Notes under the pieces: generated by a model
Databases searched by the model: none
Told to the model about the DNA's origin: nothing
The model's input: the letters and a program-made list of their open reading frames with translations, nothing else
NCBI RefSeq assembly: GCF_029813115.1
Contig: NZ_JAPZDS010000019.1
Span: 1 to 61,871 of the forward strand
Reading direction: 5' to 3'
Length of the DNA: 61,871 nucleotides
Origin: Aureimonas sp. SK2
GTDB taxonomy: Bacteria; Pseudomonadota; Alphaproteobacteria; Rhizobiales; Rhizobiaceae
Part shown: one piece after another, positions 1 through 10,989 of the stretch
Layout of the letters: every line of letters begins with the position of its first letter
Position numbering within the stretch: the stretch's first letter is position 1
Program-made: the position numbers and the translations under genes

Positions 1-1497
1 ACCCGCGACCGTCTCCGTCAGCGTGCGACGGACCGCCTGCGACCAGCCCTTGAGCTTGGCGCCGCGCTGGACGGCGTCCATCGCCGGCTCGAAGCGGCGC
101 TCCAGGCGCCAGCGGGCGGAAAAGCCGTCCATGTCGGGCCAGACGCCGCAATGGCGCCCGGCCAGCCACGCGGCACCGAGCGCGGTGGTCTCCAGCACGG
201 TCGGCCGGTCCACCGGCGCATCGAGGATGTCGGCGAGGCGCTGCATGGTCCAGTCGCTCGCCACCATCCCGCCGTCGACGCGCAGCACCGTGTCGGACGC
301 GCCGGTCCAGTCGCGCCGCATGGCTTGGAGGAGATCGGCGGTCTGGAAGCAGACGGCCTCCAGCGCCGCGCGCGCGATCTCGTTGGGGCCGGTGTTGCGG
401 GTCAGTCCGTAGATCGCGCCGCGCGCCTCCGCGTCCCACCAGGGCGCACCGAGGCCCGTGAAGGCCGGGACGAGATAGATGTCCTGCCCATCGTCGGCGC
501 GTGTTGCCATCGGCCCGGTGTCGGACGCCTTCTCCACGATCTTGAGACCGTCACGCAGCCATTGCACGGCCGCGCCCGCGATGAAGATCGAGCCTTCCAA
601 CGCATACGTCGTCTGCCCGTCCAGCCGGTAGGCGATGGTGGACAGGAGGCGGTTCTTCGAGCGCACGCGCTCAAGCCCCGTGTTGAGGACGGCGAAGCAC
701 CCCGTCCCGTAGGTCGATTTCATCATGCCCGGGCGGAAGCAGGCGTTGCCGAGCGTCGCGGCGTGCTGGTCGCCCGCCATGCCGCAGATGCGGATCCCCT
801 CGCCGAACAGCGAGGCGTCGGTCGTGCCGAAATCGGCGGCGCAGTCGCGCACCTCCGGCAGGATCGCGCGCGGGACGTTCAGAAGCCTCAGAAGCTCGTC
901 GTCCCAGTCGTTGCGTGCCGTGTCGAAGAGCATGGTGCGCGAGGCGTTGGTCGCGTCGGTCGCGTGGACGCGCCCGCCCGTCAGACGCCAGAGCAGAAAG
1001 GTGTCCACCGTGCCGAAGGCAAGCTTGCCGGCCTCGGCCTTGGCCCTTGCGCCCGATACGTTGTCGAGCATCCAGGCGATCTTGGTGCCCGCGAAATAGG
1101 GGTCGATCACGAGGCCCGTCCGCTCGGAGATCGTCTCCTCCGCGCCGTCCTCGACGAGGCGGCGGCAGATATCCGCGGTGCGCCGGTCTTGCCAGACGAT
1201 GGCGTTGTGGATTGGCTGGCCGGTCTCCCGGTCCCAGATCAGGGTCGTCTCGCGCTGGTTGGTGATTCCGATGCCGGCAATGTCGCGCGGCGAGAGGGAC
1301 GCGTCGGCGAGCGCCGCCTTCACCGTCTCGACAACCGTGCGCCAGATCGCCTCCGGGTCATGCTCGACCCAGCCGGAGCGCGGCAGGATCTGCTCGAACT
1401 CCTGCTGGCCGACGCCCACCACGCGGAAACTGTCGTCGAAGACGATGGCGCGGGAGGACGTGGTGCCCTGGTCGATCGCCAGCACGTATCCGGTCAT
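1..1497 (-). CDS. glpK: Glycerol kinase GlpK (3' end at window edge)
   Basis: This cytoplasmic FGGY-family kinase phosphorylates glycerol to sn-glycerol 3-phosphate with ATP. The reading frame opens with [18 protein letters not shown], the standard N-terminal phosphate-binding motif, and continues with the conserved NQRETT segment near residue 83. It runs for 499 codons without a stop to base 1. E. coli GlpK has about 502 residues, so only the last codon or so is missing. It is the last gene of the minus-strand glycerol operon and lies 78 bp after glpV, with a stem-loop between them. Importer, kinase and dehydrogenase together take external glycerol to dihydroxyacetone phosphate. Identity is very secure; only the exact C-terminus is unseen. 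Confidence 0.96.
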   Translation of the reverse strand, partial: MTGYVLAIDQGTTSSRAIVFDDSFRVVGVGQQEFEQILPRSGWVEHDPEAIWRTVVETVKAALADASLSPRDIAGIGITNQRETTLIWDRETGQPIHNAIVWQDRRTADICRRLVEDGAEETISERTGLVIDPYFAGTKIAWMLDNVSGARAKAEAGKLAFGTVDTFLLWRLTGGRVHATDATNASRTMLFDTARNDWDDELLRLLNVPRAILPEVRDCAADFGTTDASLFGEGIRICGMAGDQHAATLGNACFRPGMMKSTYGTGCFAVLNTGLERVRSKNRLLSTIAYRLDGQTTYALEGSIFIAGAAVQWLRDGLKIVEKASDTGPMATRADDGQDIYLVPAFTGLGAPWWDAEARGAIYGLTRNTGPNEIARAALEAVCFQTADLLQAMRRDWTGASDTVLRVDGGMVASDWTMQRLADILDAPVDRPTVLETTALGAAWLAGRHCGVWPDMDGFSARWRLERRFEPAMDAVQRGAKLKGWSQAVRRTLTETVAG

Positions 1498-1527
1498 GAG
1501 GCGGTGCCCTTTATCGTTAAATGGATA

Positions 1528-1555
1528 CGGGAGGGCCGATGATCCGGCCCTCCCG
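1528..1555 (-). terminator. Stem-loop between glpV and glpK
   Basis: A perfect 11-bp inverted repeat (CGGGAGGGCCG, six-base loop, CGGCCCTCCCG) lies between the glpV stop and the glpK start. No clear T-run follows it on the minus strand. It is therefore more likely a partial terminator or an mRNA-stabilising hairpin that keeps the binding protein abundant relative to the kinase than a full terminator. Confidence 0.5.
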
Positions 1556-1575
1556 CTCATTGAACCGCGGAGAGA

Positions 1576-3390
<1,815 letters not shown>

Positions 3391-3481
3391 GTTGGTCTCC
3401 TCCCAAAAGCCCGTTATTCGCGGCCGGTCATCAAGGCCCTCCCGCGCGACCGGCCGCGCGTGGGCGGGGTTCGACACCGCT

Positions 3482-3766
3482 TCAGACGAAGCGGAACACC
3501 AGCCCCGCATAGACGAGGCACACCCCGAGCGCCCACCAGAGGTCGACGTCGGGAAAGAAGAACAGCGAGCCCAGGCAGATGAAGGCCGAGCCGAGCAGCG
3601 AGACGAAGAGCCGGTCGCCCCGGGTGGTCTCGAAGCGCAGGACCCCGACGCGCGGGCTTCCGCCGGGCGAGGCGTATTCCCACACCCCCATCATCGCGAT
3701 GAGCGCGAAGATACATCCGAAGAACGCAGCGGTCGGCCAAGTCCAGGCCATCCATGAGAAATCCAT
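3482..3766 (-). CDS. glpU: Small membrane protein GlpU (DUF2160)
   Basis: This is a 94-residue protein with about three hydrophobic segments. It starts MDFSWMAWTWPTAAFFG and has a conserved WEYASPGGSPRVG-like segment before the second helix. It matches the small DUF2160 protein found between the permease and binding-protein genes of rhizobial glycerol transport operons. Its role is unknown. It sits 10 bp after glpQ and 91 bp before glpV. A scaffold or accessory function in the importer is inference from its fixed position. Confidence 0.82.
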   Translation of the reverse strand: MDFSWMAWTWPTAAFFGCIFALIAMMGVWEYASPGGSPRVGVLRFETTRGDRLFVSLLGSAFICLGSLFFFPDVDLWWALGVCLVYAGLVFRFV

Positions 3767-3776
3767 CGATGCCTCC

Positions 3777-4669
3777 TCAGACGCGGCCCAGGGCAAAGCC
3801 CTTGGCGATGTAGTTGCGGACGAACCAGATCACGATCGCGCCGGGAATGATCGTCAGCGCACCGGCCGCCGCCAGCACGCCCCAGTCCATGCCCGATGCC
3901 GAAACCGTTCGCGTCATGATGGCCGAGATGGGCTTGGCGTCGGTGACGGTCAGCGTGCGGGCGATCAGGAGCTCGACCCAGGAGAACATGAAGCAGAAGA
4001 AGGCGGCGACGCCGATGCCGCTCGCGATGAGCGGCATGAAGATCTTGAAGAAGAAGCGCGGGAACGAGTAGCCGTCGATATAGGCCGTCTCGTCGATCTC
4101 CTTCGGCACGCCCGACATGAAGCCTTCGAGAATCCAGACCGCCAGCGGCACGTTGAACAGGCAGTGCGCGAGCGCCACCGCGATATGCGTGTCGATCAGG
4201 CCGAAGGCCGAGTAGAGCTGGAAGAAGGGCAGCGCGAAGACGGCGGGCGGGGCCATCCGGTTGGTGAGCAGCCAGAAGAACAGGTGCTTGTCGCCCAGGA
4301 ACCGGTAGCGCGAGAAGGCGTAGGCCGCCGGCAGTGCCACCGAGACCGAAATCACCATGTTCATCACGACATAGATGATCGAGTTGATGTAGCCGGAATA
4401 CCAGGACGGGTCGGTGAAGATCGTCCGGTAGTTGTCGAGCGTCGGGTTTGCCGGCCACAGCGTGAAGGTCGACACGATCTCCTGGTTCGTCTTGAAGCTC
4501 ATGTTGACGAGCCAGTAGATCGGCAGGAGCAGGAACAGGATGTAGAGCGCCGGGATCAGCGCCTTCGGCCGGAACCGGCCGGAGGCCATGCGCGAGCGCG
4601 CTTTGAGCGCCTGTTCGGAATGGAGCGCCGGCGGAATGGCGCCGTGCGCTTCGGTCGCGGTGGTGGCAC

Positions 4670-4673
<4 letters not shown>
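3777..4673 (-). CDS. glpQ: Glycerol ABC transporter permease GlpQ
   Basis: This is one of the two inner-membrane permease subunits (298 aa, MalG/UgpE type) of the glycerol importer. It shows six hydrophobic segments, an N-terminal helix ending in LVNMSFKTNQE, and the cytoplasmic EAA loop (AYIDGYSFPRFFFKIFMP), which contacts the ATPases. The ATG start overlaps the glpP stop by 4 bp, so the two permeases are translationally coupled. Rhizobial GlpQ is the counterpart; it should not be confused with the E. coli phosphodiesterase of the same name. Confidence 0.9.
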
Positions 4674-5557
<884 letters not shown>

Positions 5558-5561
5558 CGCC

Positions 5562-6641
<1,080 letters not shown>

Positions 6642-6652
6642 CGATTCGCTCC

Positions 6653-7723
6653 TCAGGCCGCCCGCGCGAGAACGGGAGCGGCGGACCGGCCGTCTGCGCC
6701 GAAGACCTGCATGTGGGCGGGCTGGAAATGGAGCGCGATCGGCTCGCCCCGCTCGGCGGGCCGCACGCCGGGCAGGACGGCCACGATGCGCTCGCCGCCG
6801 AGATCGGCGTGCAGATAGGTCTGCGATCCCGTCACTTCCGTCACCACCACGCGCGCTTCGAAACCGGTCGCGCCACCCTCGGCGGGGCCGGCGCCCAGAT
6901 GGTGCGCGCGCAGGCCGACGAGATAGTCGCCGTCGGCTAGTCCTGGGGCCGGCGCGGAGAAGCCGTGCGGCGAGACGAGGCGACCGCCCCGCGCGGTCAT
7001 CGCGAGGACATTGAGCGGCGGATCGGAGAAGATGCGCGCGGTCTCGAGATCGGCCGGACGGCGGTAGACGTCGGGCGTCGGGCCGAACTGGGTGACGCGC
7101 CCTTTCGAAAGCGTCGCCGTGTTGCCGCCGAGCAGCAGCGCTTCGGTCGGCTCCGTCGTGGCATAGACGAAGATCGCCCCGCCTTCGGCGAAGATGCGCG
7201 GCAGTTCCTCTCGCAGTTCCTCGCGCAGCTTGTAGTCGAGATTGGCGAGCGGCTCGTCGAGGAGCACGAGGTCGGCCTTCTTCACCAGCGCACGGGCCAG
7301 CGCCGTGCGCTGCTGCTGGCCGCCCGAGAGATTCAGCACCGTGCGATCGAGATAGGGCTCGAGCTTCAGGAGCTTCGCCGCCCCCGCCACCGCCTCGCGG
7401 ATTTCGGCCTCCGATCGGCCCTTCACGCGAAGCGGCGAGGCGATGTTCTCGTACACCGTCATCGCGGGATAGTTGATGAACTGCTGGTACACCATGGCGA
7501 CGTTGCGCCGGGCCACGGGAACGCCCGTCACCTCGCGACCGTCCATGAAGATCCGACCGCTCGTCGGCCGGTCGAGCCCCGCCATCAGCCGCATCAGGCT
7601 GGTCTTGCCCGACAGGGTCGGCCCCAGAAGGACGTTCAAAGACCCGCGCTGCAGCGTCAGGCTCACGTCCTCGATATGGGTCTCGGCGCCGACGCGCTTG
7701 CCGACCTGTTCCAACAGCAGCAC
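6653..7723 (-). CDS. glpS: Glycerol ABC transporter ATP-binding protein GlpS
   Basis: This is the partner ATPase of GlpT (356 aa). It has a Walker A variant GPTLSGKTS (34-42), a canonical signature LSGGQ (132-136) and Walker B LVLLDE (152-157). At the H-loop position the sequence reads ATTEPTEA, so the conserved His is a Thr (residue 190). A TOBE-like C-terminal domain follows. I chose a GTG start because a strong GGAGG lies six bases upstream; the longer in-frame extension runs antisense-like through glpD's end and has no such site. It is the first transporter gene after glpD, 65 bp downstream. Confidence 0.9.
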   Translation of the reverse strand: MLLLEQVGKRVGAETHIEDVSLTLQRGSLNVLLGPTLSGKTSLMRLMAGLDRPTSGRIFMDGREVTGVPVARRNVAMVYQQFINYPAMTVYENIASPLRVKGRSEAEIREAVAGAAKLLKLEPYLDRTVLNLSGGQQQRTALARALVKKADLVLLDEPLANLDYKLREELREELPRIFAEGGAIFVYATTEPTEALLLGGNTATLSKGRVTQFGPTPDVYRRPADLETARIFSDPPLNVLAMTARGGRLVSPHGFSAPAPGLADGDYLVGLRAHHLGAGPAEGGATGFEARVVVTEVTGSQTYLHADLGGERIVAVLPGVRPAERGEPIALHFQPAHMQVFGADGRSAAPVLARAA

Positions 7724-7729
7724 TCGTGT

Positions 7730-7735
7730 CCTCCC
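7730..7735 (-). promoter_or_regulatory. Shine-Dalgarno of glpS fixing a GTG start
   Basis: The minus strand reads GGGAGG, then ACACGA, then GTG. The purine core and six-base spacing select the GTG at 7723 as the glpS start over longer in-frame alternatives. Confidence 0.7.
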
Positions 7736-7788
7736 GTGCAGCTCAGTGTCTTTCCCTGCCGCCCGCGCCCTCCCGAGCGCGGATGGCC

Positions 7789-9303
7789 CTATTCCGCCGC
7801 CAGGTCCGATCGTCGCGTTTGCGGACCGAGGCAGCCGAGAAACTCTTCCAGAGCCGCCGTCTCGCCGGTCCCGAAGCGGAGCCCCAGCTTGGAGCGGCGC
7901 CACAGAACATCCTCGGCCGTACGCGCCCATTCGTTGCGCACCAGCCAGGCCACCTCGCGTTCGGTCAGACCGTGGCCGAGGTCGCGGCCCCAGTCGCCGC
8001 CCGCCTCCGTCGCCATCGCGATCGCGTCCGTGCCATAGGCGCGCACCAGCCGGGCGCGCGTCTCGGCCGAGAGGCTCGGAGCGGCCGCCGCGAGCTTCCC
8101 CTCCAGCGCGGCCAAACCGTCCACCGGGAAATCACCGCCGGGCAGGGGAGCGGCGCCCGTCCAGGCGCGACCCTTGGCGCCCAGCGCCTTCTCGATCGCC
8201 TCCACGACATCCTCGGACAGGCGCCGGTAGGTCGTGATCTTGCCGCCGAAGATGTTGAGCACCGGCGCGCCGGCGGATTTGTCCACCTTCAGGACGTAGT
8301 CGCGCGTCGCCTCCTGCGCCTTGGAGGCATGGTCGTCGAAGAGCGGGCGCACGCCCGAGAAGCTCCAGACGATGTCCTCGCGCCGCAGGGGCTTCTCGAA
8401 ATACTCGCTCGCCGCCTGAAGCAGGTACGTCGTCTCCTCCTCCGTGATGGCGACGTCCGACGGATCGCCGGAGTAGTCGCGGTCGGTCGTGCCGACCAGG
8501 GTGAAGTCGCCGTGGTAGGGGATGGCGAAGATGATCCGCCCGTCGGCGTTCTGGAAGATATAGGCCCGGTCGTGATCGAAGAGCTTTCGCATCACGATGT
8601 GCGAGCCCTGGACGAGGCGGATGTTGTGGGCGTCCGGCCGGTCGAAGGCCGACTGGATCACGCGGTCGATCCAGGGGCCGGCGGCGTTGACGAGGAAGCG
8701 CGCGAAGACGGTCTCGACCGCGCCGGTCTCGCCGTCCTCCAGCGTCACCGCCCAGCCCTCGCCCTCGCGGCGGGCGGCCGTGACGCGGGTGCGGACGCGG
8801 ATCGAGGCGCCGCGCCCGGCCGCGTCGCGCGCGTTCAGCACCACGAGGCGCGTGTCGTCCACCCGCGCGTCGGAATATTCGAACCCCTTGGCGAACTCGG
8901 GCTTCAGCGGCGCGCCGAGCGGGCCGGAGAGATCGACCGTGCGCGTCGCCGCGAGCTTCTTCCGGCCGCCGATGTGATCGTAGAGGAAAAGCCCGAGGCG
9001 CAGGAGCCACGACGGACGCAGGCCCGAATGGTGCGGCAGCACGAAGCGCAGCGGCTGGATGATGTGCGGTGCGATGCCCCAGAGGACCTCACGCTCCATC
9101 AGAGACTCGCGCACCAGCCGGAATTCGTAGTGCTCGAGATAGCGCAGGCCGCCATGGATCAGCTTGGTGGACCAGGACGACGTCCCGCTGCCCAGATCCT
9201 TCGCTTCGGCGAGCCCGACCGAGTAGCCGCGACCAGCCGCATCGCGGGCGATGCCGCAGCCGTTGATCCCGCCGCCGATGATGAAAACGTCAAACCGCTG
9301 CAT
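7789..9303 (-). CDS. glpD: Aerobic glycerol-3-phosphate dehydrogenase GlpD
   Basis: This is a membrane-associated FAD enzyme that oxidises glycerol 3-phosphate to dihydroxyacetone phosphate and passes electrons to quinone (504 aa, normal length). The N-terminus FDVFIIGGGINGCGIARD carries the GxGxxG dinucleotide-binding motif. It is followed by the family segments SSWSTKLIHGG and LRYLEHYEFRLVRE, and DAO and C-terminal GlpD domains follow. The start at MQRFDVF sits behind a GTGAGG ribosome site. It lies between glpR and the importer genes, and a palindrome just upstream is a likely GlpR operator. Confidence 0.96.
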   Translation of the reverse strand: MQRFDVFIIGGGINGCGIARDAAGRGYSVGLAEAKDLGSGTSSWSTKLIHGGLRYLEHYEFRLVRESLMEREVLWGIAPHIIQPLRFVLPHHSGLRPSWLLRLGLFLYDHIGGRKKLAATRTVDLSGPLGAPLKPEFAKGFEYSDARVDDTRLVVLNARDAAGRGASIRVRTRVTAARREGEGWAVTLEDGETGAVETVFARFLVNAAGPWIDRVIQSAFDRPDAHNIRLVQGSHIVMRKLFDHDRAYIFQNADGRIIFAIPYHGDFTLVGTTDRDYSGDPSDVAITEEETTYLLQAASEYFEKPLRREDIVWSFSGVRPLFDDHASKAQEATRDYVLKVDKSAGAPVLNIFGGKITTYRRLSEDVVEAIEKALGAKGRAWTGAAPLPGGDFPVDGLAALEGKLAAAAPSLSAETRARLVRAYGTDAIAMATEAGGDWGRDLGHGLTEREVAWLVRNEWARTAEDVLWRRSKLGLRFGTGETAALEEFLGCLGPQTRRSDLAAE

Positions 9304-9314
9304 GGCCTCACCGG

Positions 9315-9349
9315 TTTCGCATTGCAGCAGAAAGTGGCGCAATGCGAAA
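9315..9349. promoter_or_regulatory. Inverted repeat upstream of glpD, probable GlpR operator
   Basis: TTTCGCATTGC at 9315-9325 and its exact complement GCAATGCGAAA at 9339-9349 are separated by 13 bases, directly ahead of the glpD ribosome-binding site. DeoR-family repressors often recognise TTTCG-type repeats, and glpR is the adjacent gene. The link to GlpR is inference. Confidence 0.55.
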
Positions 9350-9362
9350 GTGAGAGGATTAG

Positions 9363-9380
9363 AAACGAAAATAAACGAAA
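9363..9380. promoter_or_regulatory. Tandem AAACGAAA boxes after glpR, probable operator
   Basis: The octamer AAACGAAA occurs at 9363-9370 and again at 9373-9380, ten bases apart, so both copies lie on the same helix face. They sit between the glpR stop and the palindrome before glpD. The CGAAA core also recurs in the region upstream of glpR (around 10191-10250), including an exact TGCGAAAG at 10240-10247 that matches 9343-9350. This suggests autoregulation. Confidence 0.5.
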
Positions 9381-9381
9381 G

Positions 9382-10167
9382 TCAAGCGACGTCGGATTTC
9401 GCCGGGGGGGCGGCCGTCTCGACCACGCGGACGCCGGCCTGTCGGCAGATGTCGCGCACTTCCTCCGAATCGCAGCGGTCGGTGACGAAGCTTTGCACCT
9501 GCGAGATGTGGCCGATGCGAACGGGCGCGGTGCGGTCGAACTTGGAGGCGTCGGAGACCAGGATGACATGGCGCGCATTGGCCATGATAGCCTGGGCCAC
9601 CCGGACCTCACGATAGTCGAAGTCGAGGAGGGCACCATCCGAATCGATGGCGGACACGCCGATGATGGCGAAATCCACCTTGAACTGCCGGATGAAGTCG
9701 ACGGCCGCCTCGCCGACGATCCCACCGTCGCTGCGCCGGATCACGCCGCCGACCACGATCACCTCGATCTGAGGACTGGCCCGCATCACGTTGGCGACGT
9801 TGAGATTGTTGGTGATGACAAGGAGGCCCGCGTGATGCAGGAGGGCCTGCGCCGCGGCCTCCGTCGTGGTGCCGATATTGATGAAGAGCGAGGAGCGGTC
9901 GGGCACGAGGTCGGCCGCCGCGCGCCCGATCTCGAGCTTTTCCGCCGCGGCGATGGCCCGCCGCGCGTCGTAGCCGACGTTCTCCGCGCCCGACCCCAGC
10001 ACCGCTCCGCCGTGGATCCGCGACAGGAGCCGCTGCTCGCACAGCTCGTTCAGGTCCTTTCGGATGGTCTGGACGCTGACCTCGAAGCGCGCCGCCAGCG
10101 CGTCCACCAGCACCTTGCCCTCACGCTTGGCGGCCTCGACGATTCGTGCCTGACGCTCGGACAACAT
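9382..10167 (-). CDS. glpR: DeoR-family transcriptional repressor GlpR
   Basis: This is a cytoplasmic DNA-binding repressor (261 aa) that by family and position should respond to glycerol 3-phosphate. The N-terminal winged helix-turn-helix (residues about 4-58) includes VSVQTIRKDLNEL and the DeoR signature LSRIHGGAVL. The C-terminal sugar-phosphate-binding domain includes a FINIGTTTEAA loop. A GAGG ribosome site lies six bases before the ATG. It is first in the minus-strand glp operon, 78 bp before glpD; that gap carries the candidate operator sequences. Confidence 0.92.
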   Translation of the reverse strand: MLSERQARIVEAAKREGKVLVDALAARFEVSVQTIRKDLNELCEQRLLSRIHGGAVLGSGAENVGYDARRAIAAAEKLEIGRAAADLVPDRSSLFINIGTTTEAAAQALLHHAGLLVITNNLNVANVMRASPQIEVIVVGGVIRRSDGGIVGEAAVDFIRQFKVDFAIIGVSAIDSDGALLDFDYREVRVAQAIMANARHVILVSDASKFDRTAPVRIGHISQVQSFVTDRCDSEEVRDICRQAGVRVVETAAPPAKSDVA

Positions 10168-10305
10168 TAAGAACCTCGATCGGCGGGCGGCGAAAAGCGA
10201 AAGCGCGGTGTGACGAACCGAAACATACTGTCAGTTGCGTGCGAAAGGAAACGGGGTCAGTCTCAGACACGGAAAACCATCGGCGGAAAAACGACCGCCG
10301 CCCCT

Positions 10306-10333
10306 TTGACGGGGCGAGCGGACGCTCTATAGA
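10306..10333 (+). promoter_or_regulatory. Sigma-70-type promoter for the Rmf-like gene
   Basis: TTGACG (10306-10311) and TATAGA (10328-10333) are separated by 16 bases on the plus strand, about 80 bp before the start of the small Rmf/CrpP-like gene. No other plus-strand gene lies nearby. The match to consensus is good but untested. Confidence 0.6.
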
Positions 10334-10412
10334 GCGGCCCCCGTCGTATGGCTGACCAAATGTTGGGATCCATGGGCGGGAGGGACTGATGGAGATCGTG
10401 AAGGAGAATCGA

Positions 10413-10571
10413 ATGGTGAAGGCAGCGAATTTCGCCCTGACGCGCGACGACATGGTGCGCATGGAAGGCGAAGATGCCGCTCGCAGCAACCGCTCGCGTC
10501 GTGACAACCCCTATCGCCCGGGCAGCGCGGACTGGCGTGCCTGGTGCAACGGGTTCGAAGCCATTCGCTGA
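10413..10571 (+). CDS. Small Rmf/CrpP-like protein
   Basis: This is a 52-residue basic protein. Its C-terminal half reads DNPYRPGSADWRAWCNGF, matching the pattern NPY..GS..W.AW..G[FW] shared by ribosome modulation factor and CrpP-like small proteins. AAGGAG lies six bases before the ATG at 10413, which makes this start better than the in-frame ATG 24 bases upstream. It has its own promoter and is transcribed away from glpR. Ribosome binding or a stress role is family-based inference; the low length limits certainty. Confidence 0.55.
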   Translation: MVKAANFALTRDDMVRMEGEDAARSNRSRRDNPYRPGSADWRAWCNGFEAIR

Positions 10572-10632
10572 GGCGCCTAGCTTTCCGCATCCGGATATCG
10601 GCAGGGCCGGCCTTCGCCGACCCGACCGACCG

Positions 10633-10989
10633 TCACAGGCACATCGAAAGCACGAGGATCGGCGCGTAGTTGACCAGTGTCACCGCGACCGCAACCACCG
10701 CCGCGGCGAGCGCCGTGCGCGCGAAGAAGCGGGCGATTTCGTCGTCCCCTTTTGCTCTTTTCGCCCGCCGTGAGGTCCAAGCGACGAGCAGGCCGAGAAG
10801 GACGAGATGCGCGAGCCAGGCGCCGACCAGCACCGCCCGCTGGAGCGAGACCGGTCCGAAGCCGCGATCCTCCCAGCCGAAGGCGCATCCGATCGAGAGC
10901 AGCGCGTAGAGCGCGACGAAGGCGGAACTCCAGATCACCAGTCCGGCGACGAGGATCAGGAGGTTGGCGGCCGAACGCTCCCGGATCAT
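10633..10989 (-). CDS. Small membrane protein of the oxidase cluster
   Basis: This is a 118-residue protein with three hydrophobic segments (about 10-32, 48-68, 90-115) and a charged cytoplasmic loop RRAKRAKGDDE between the second and third. The ATG overlaps the stop of the fused oxidase subunit I/III gene by 4 bp, so it is translationally coupled to it. I do not recognise a named family. The position suggests a small accessory subunit, comparable to the extra membrane proteins at the end of rhizobial alternative oxidase operons. Confidence 0.7.
   Translation of the reverse strand: MIRERSAANLLILVAGLVIWSSAFVALYALLSIGCAFGWEDRGFGPVSLQRAVLVGAWLAHLVLLGLLVAWTSRRAKRAKGDDEIARFFARTALAAAVVAVAVTLVNYAPILVLSMCL

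Noticed and set aside
151-1542. A long plus-strand open frame at the left end
   Set aside because: It is the complement of glpK, which has all kinase motifs on the minus strand.
7726-10170. An 814-codon plus-strand open frame opposite glpD and glpR
   Set aside because: It is a high-GC antisense shadow rich in Arg, Ala and Val with no domain pattern; the opposite strand encodes two clear enzymes.
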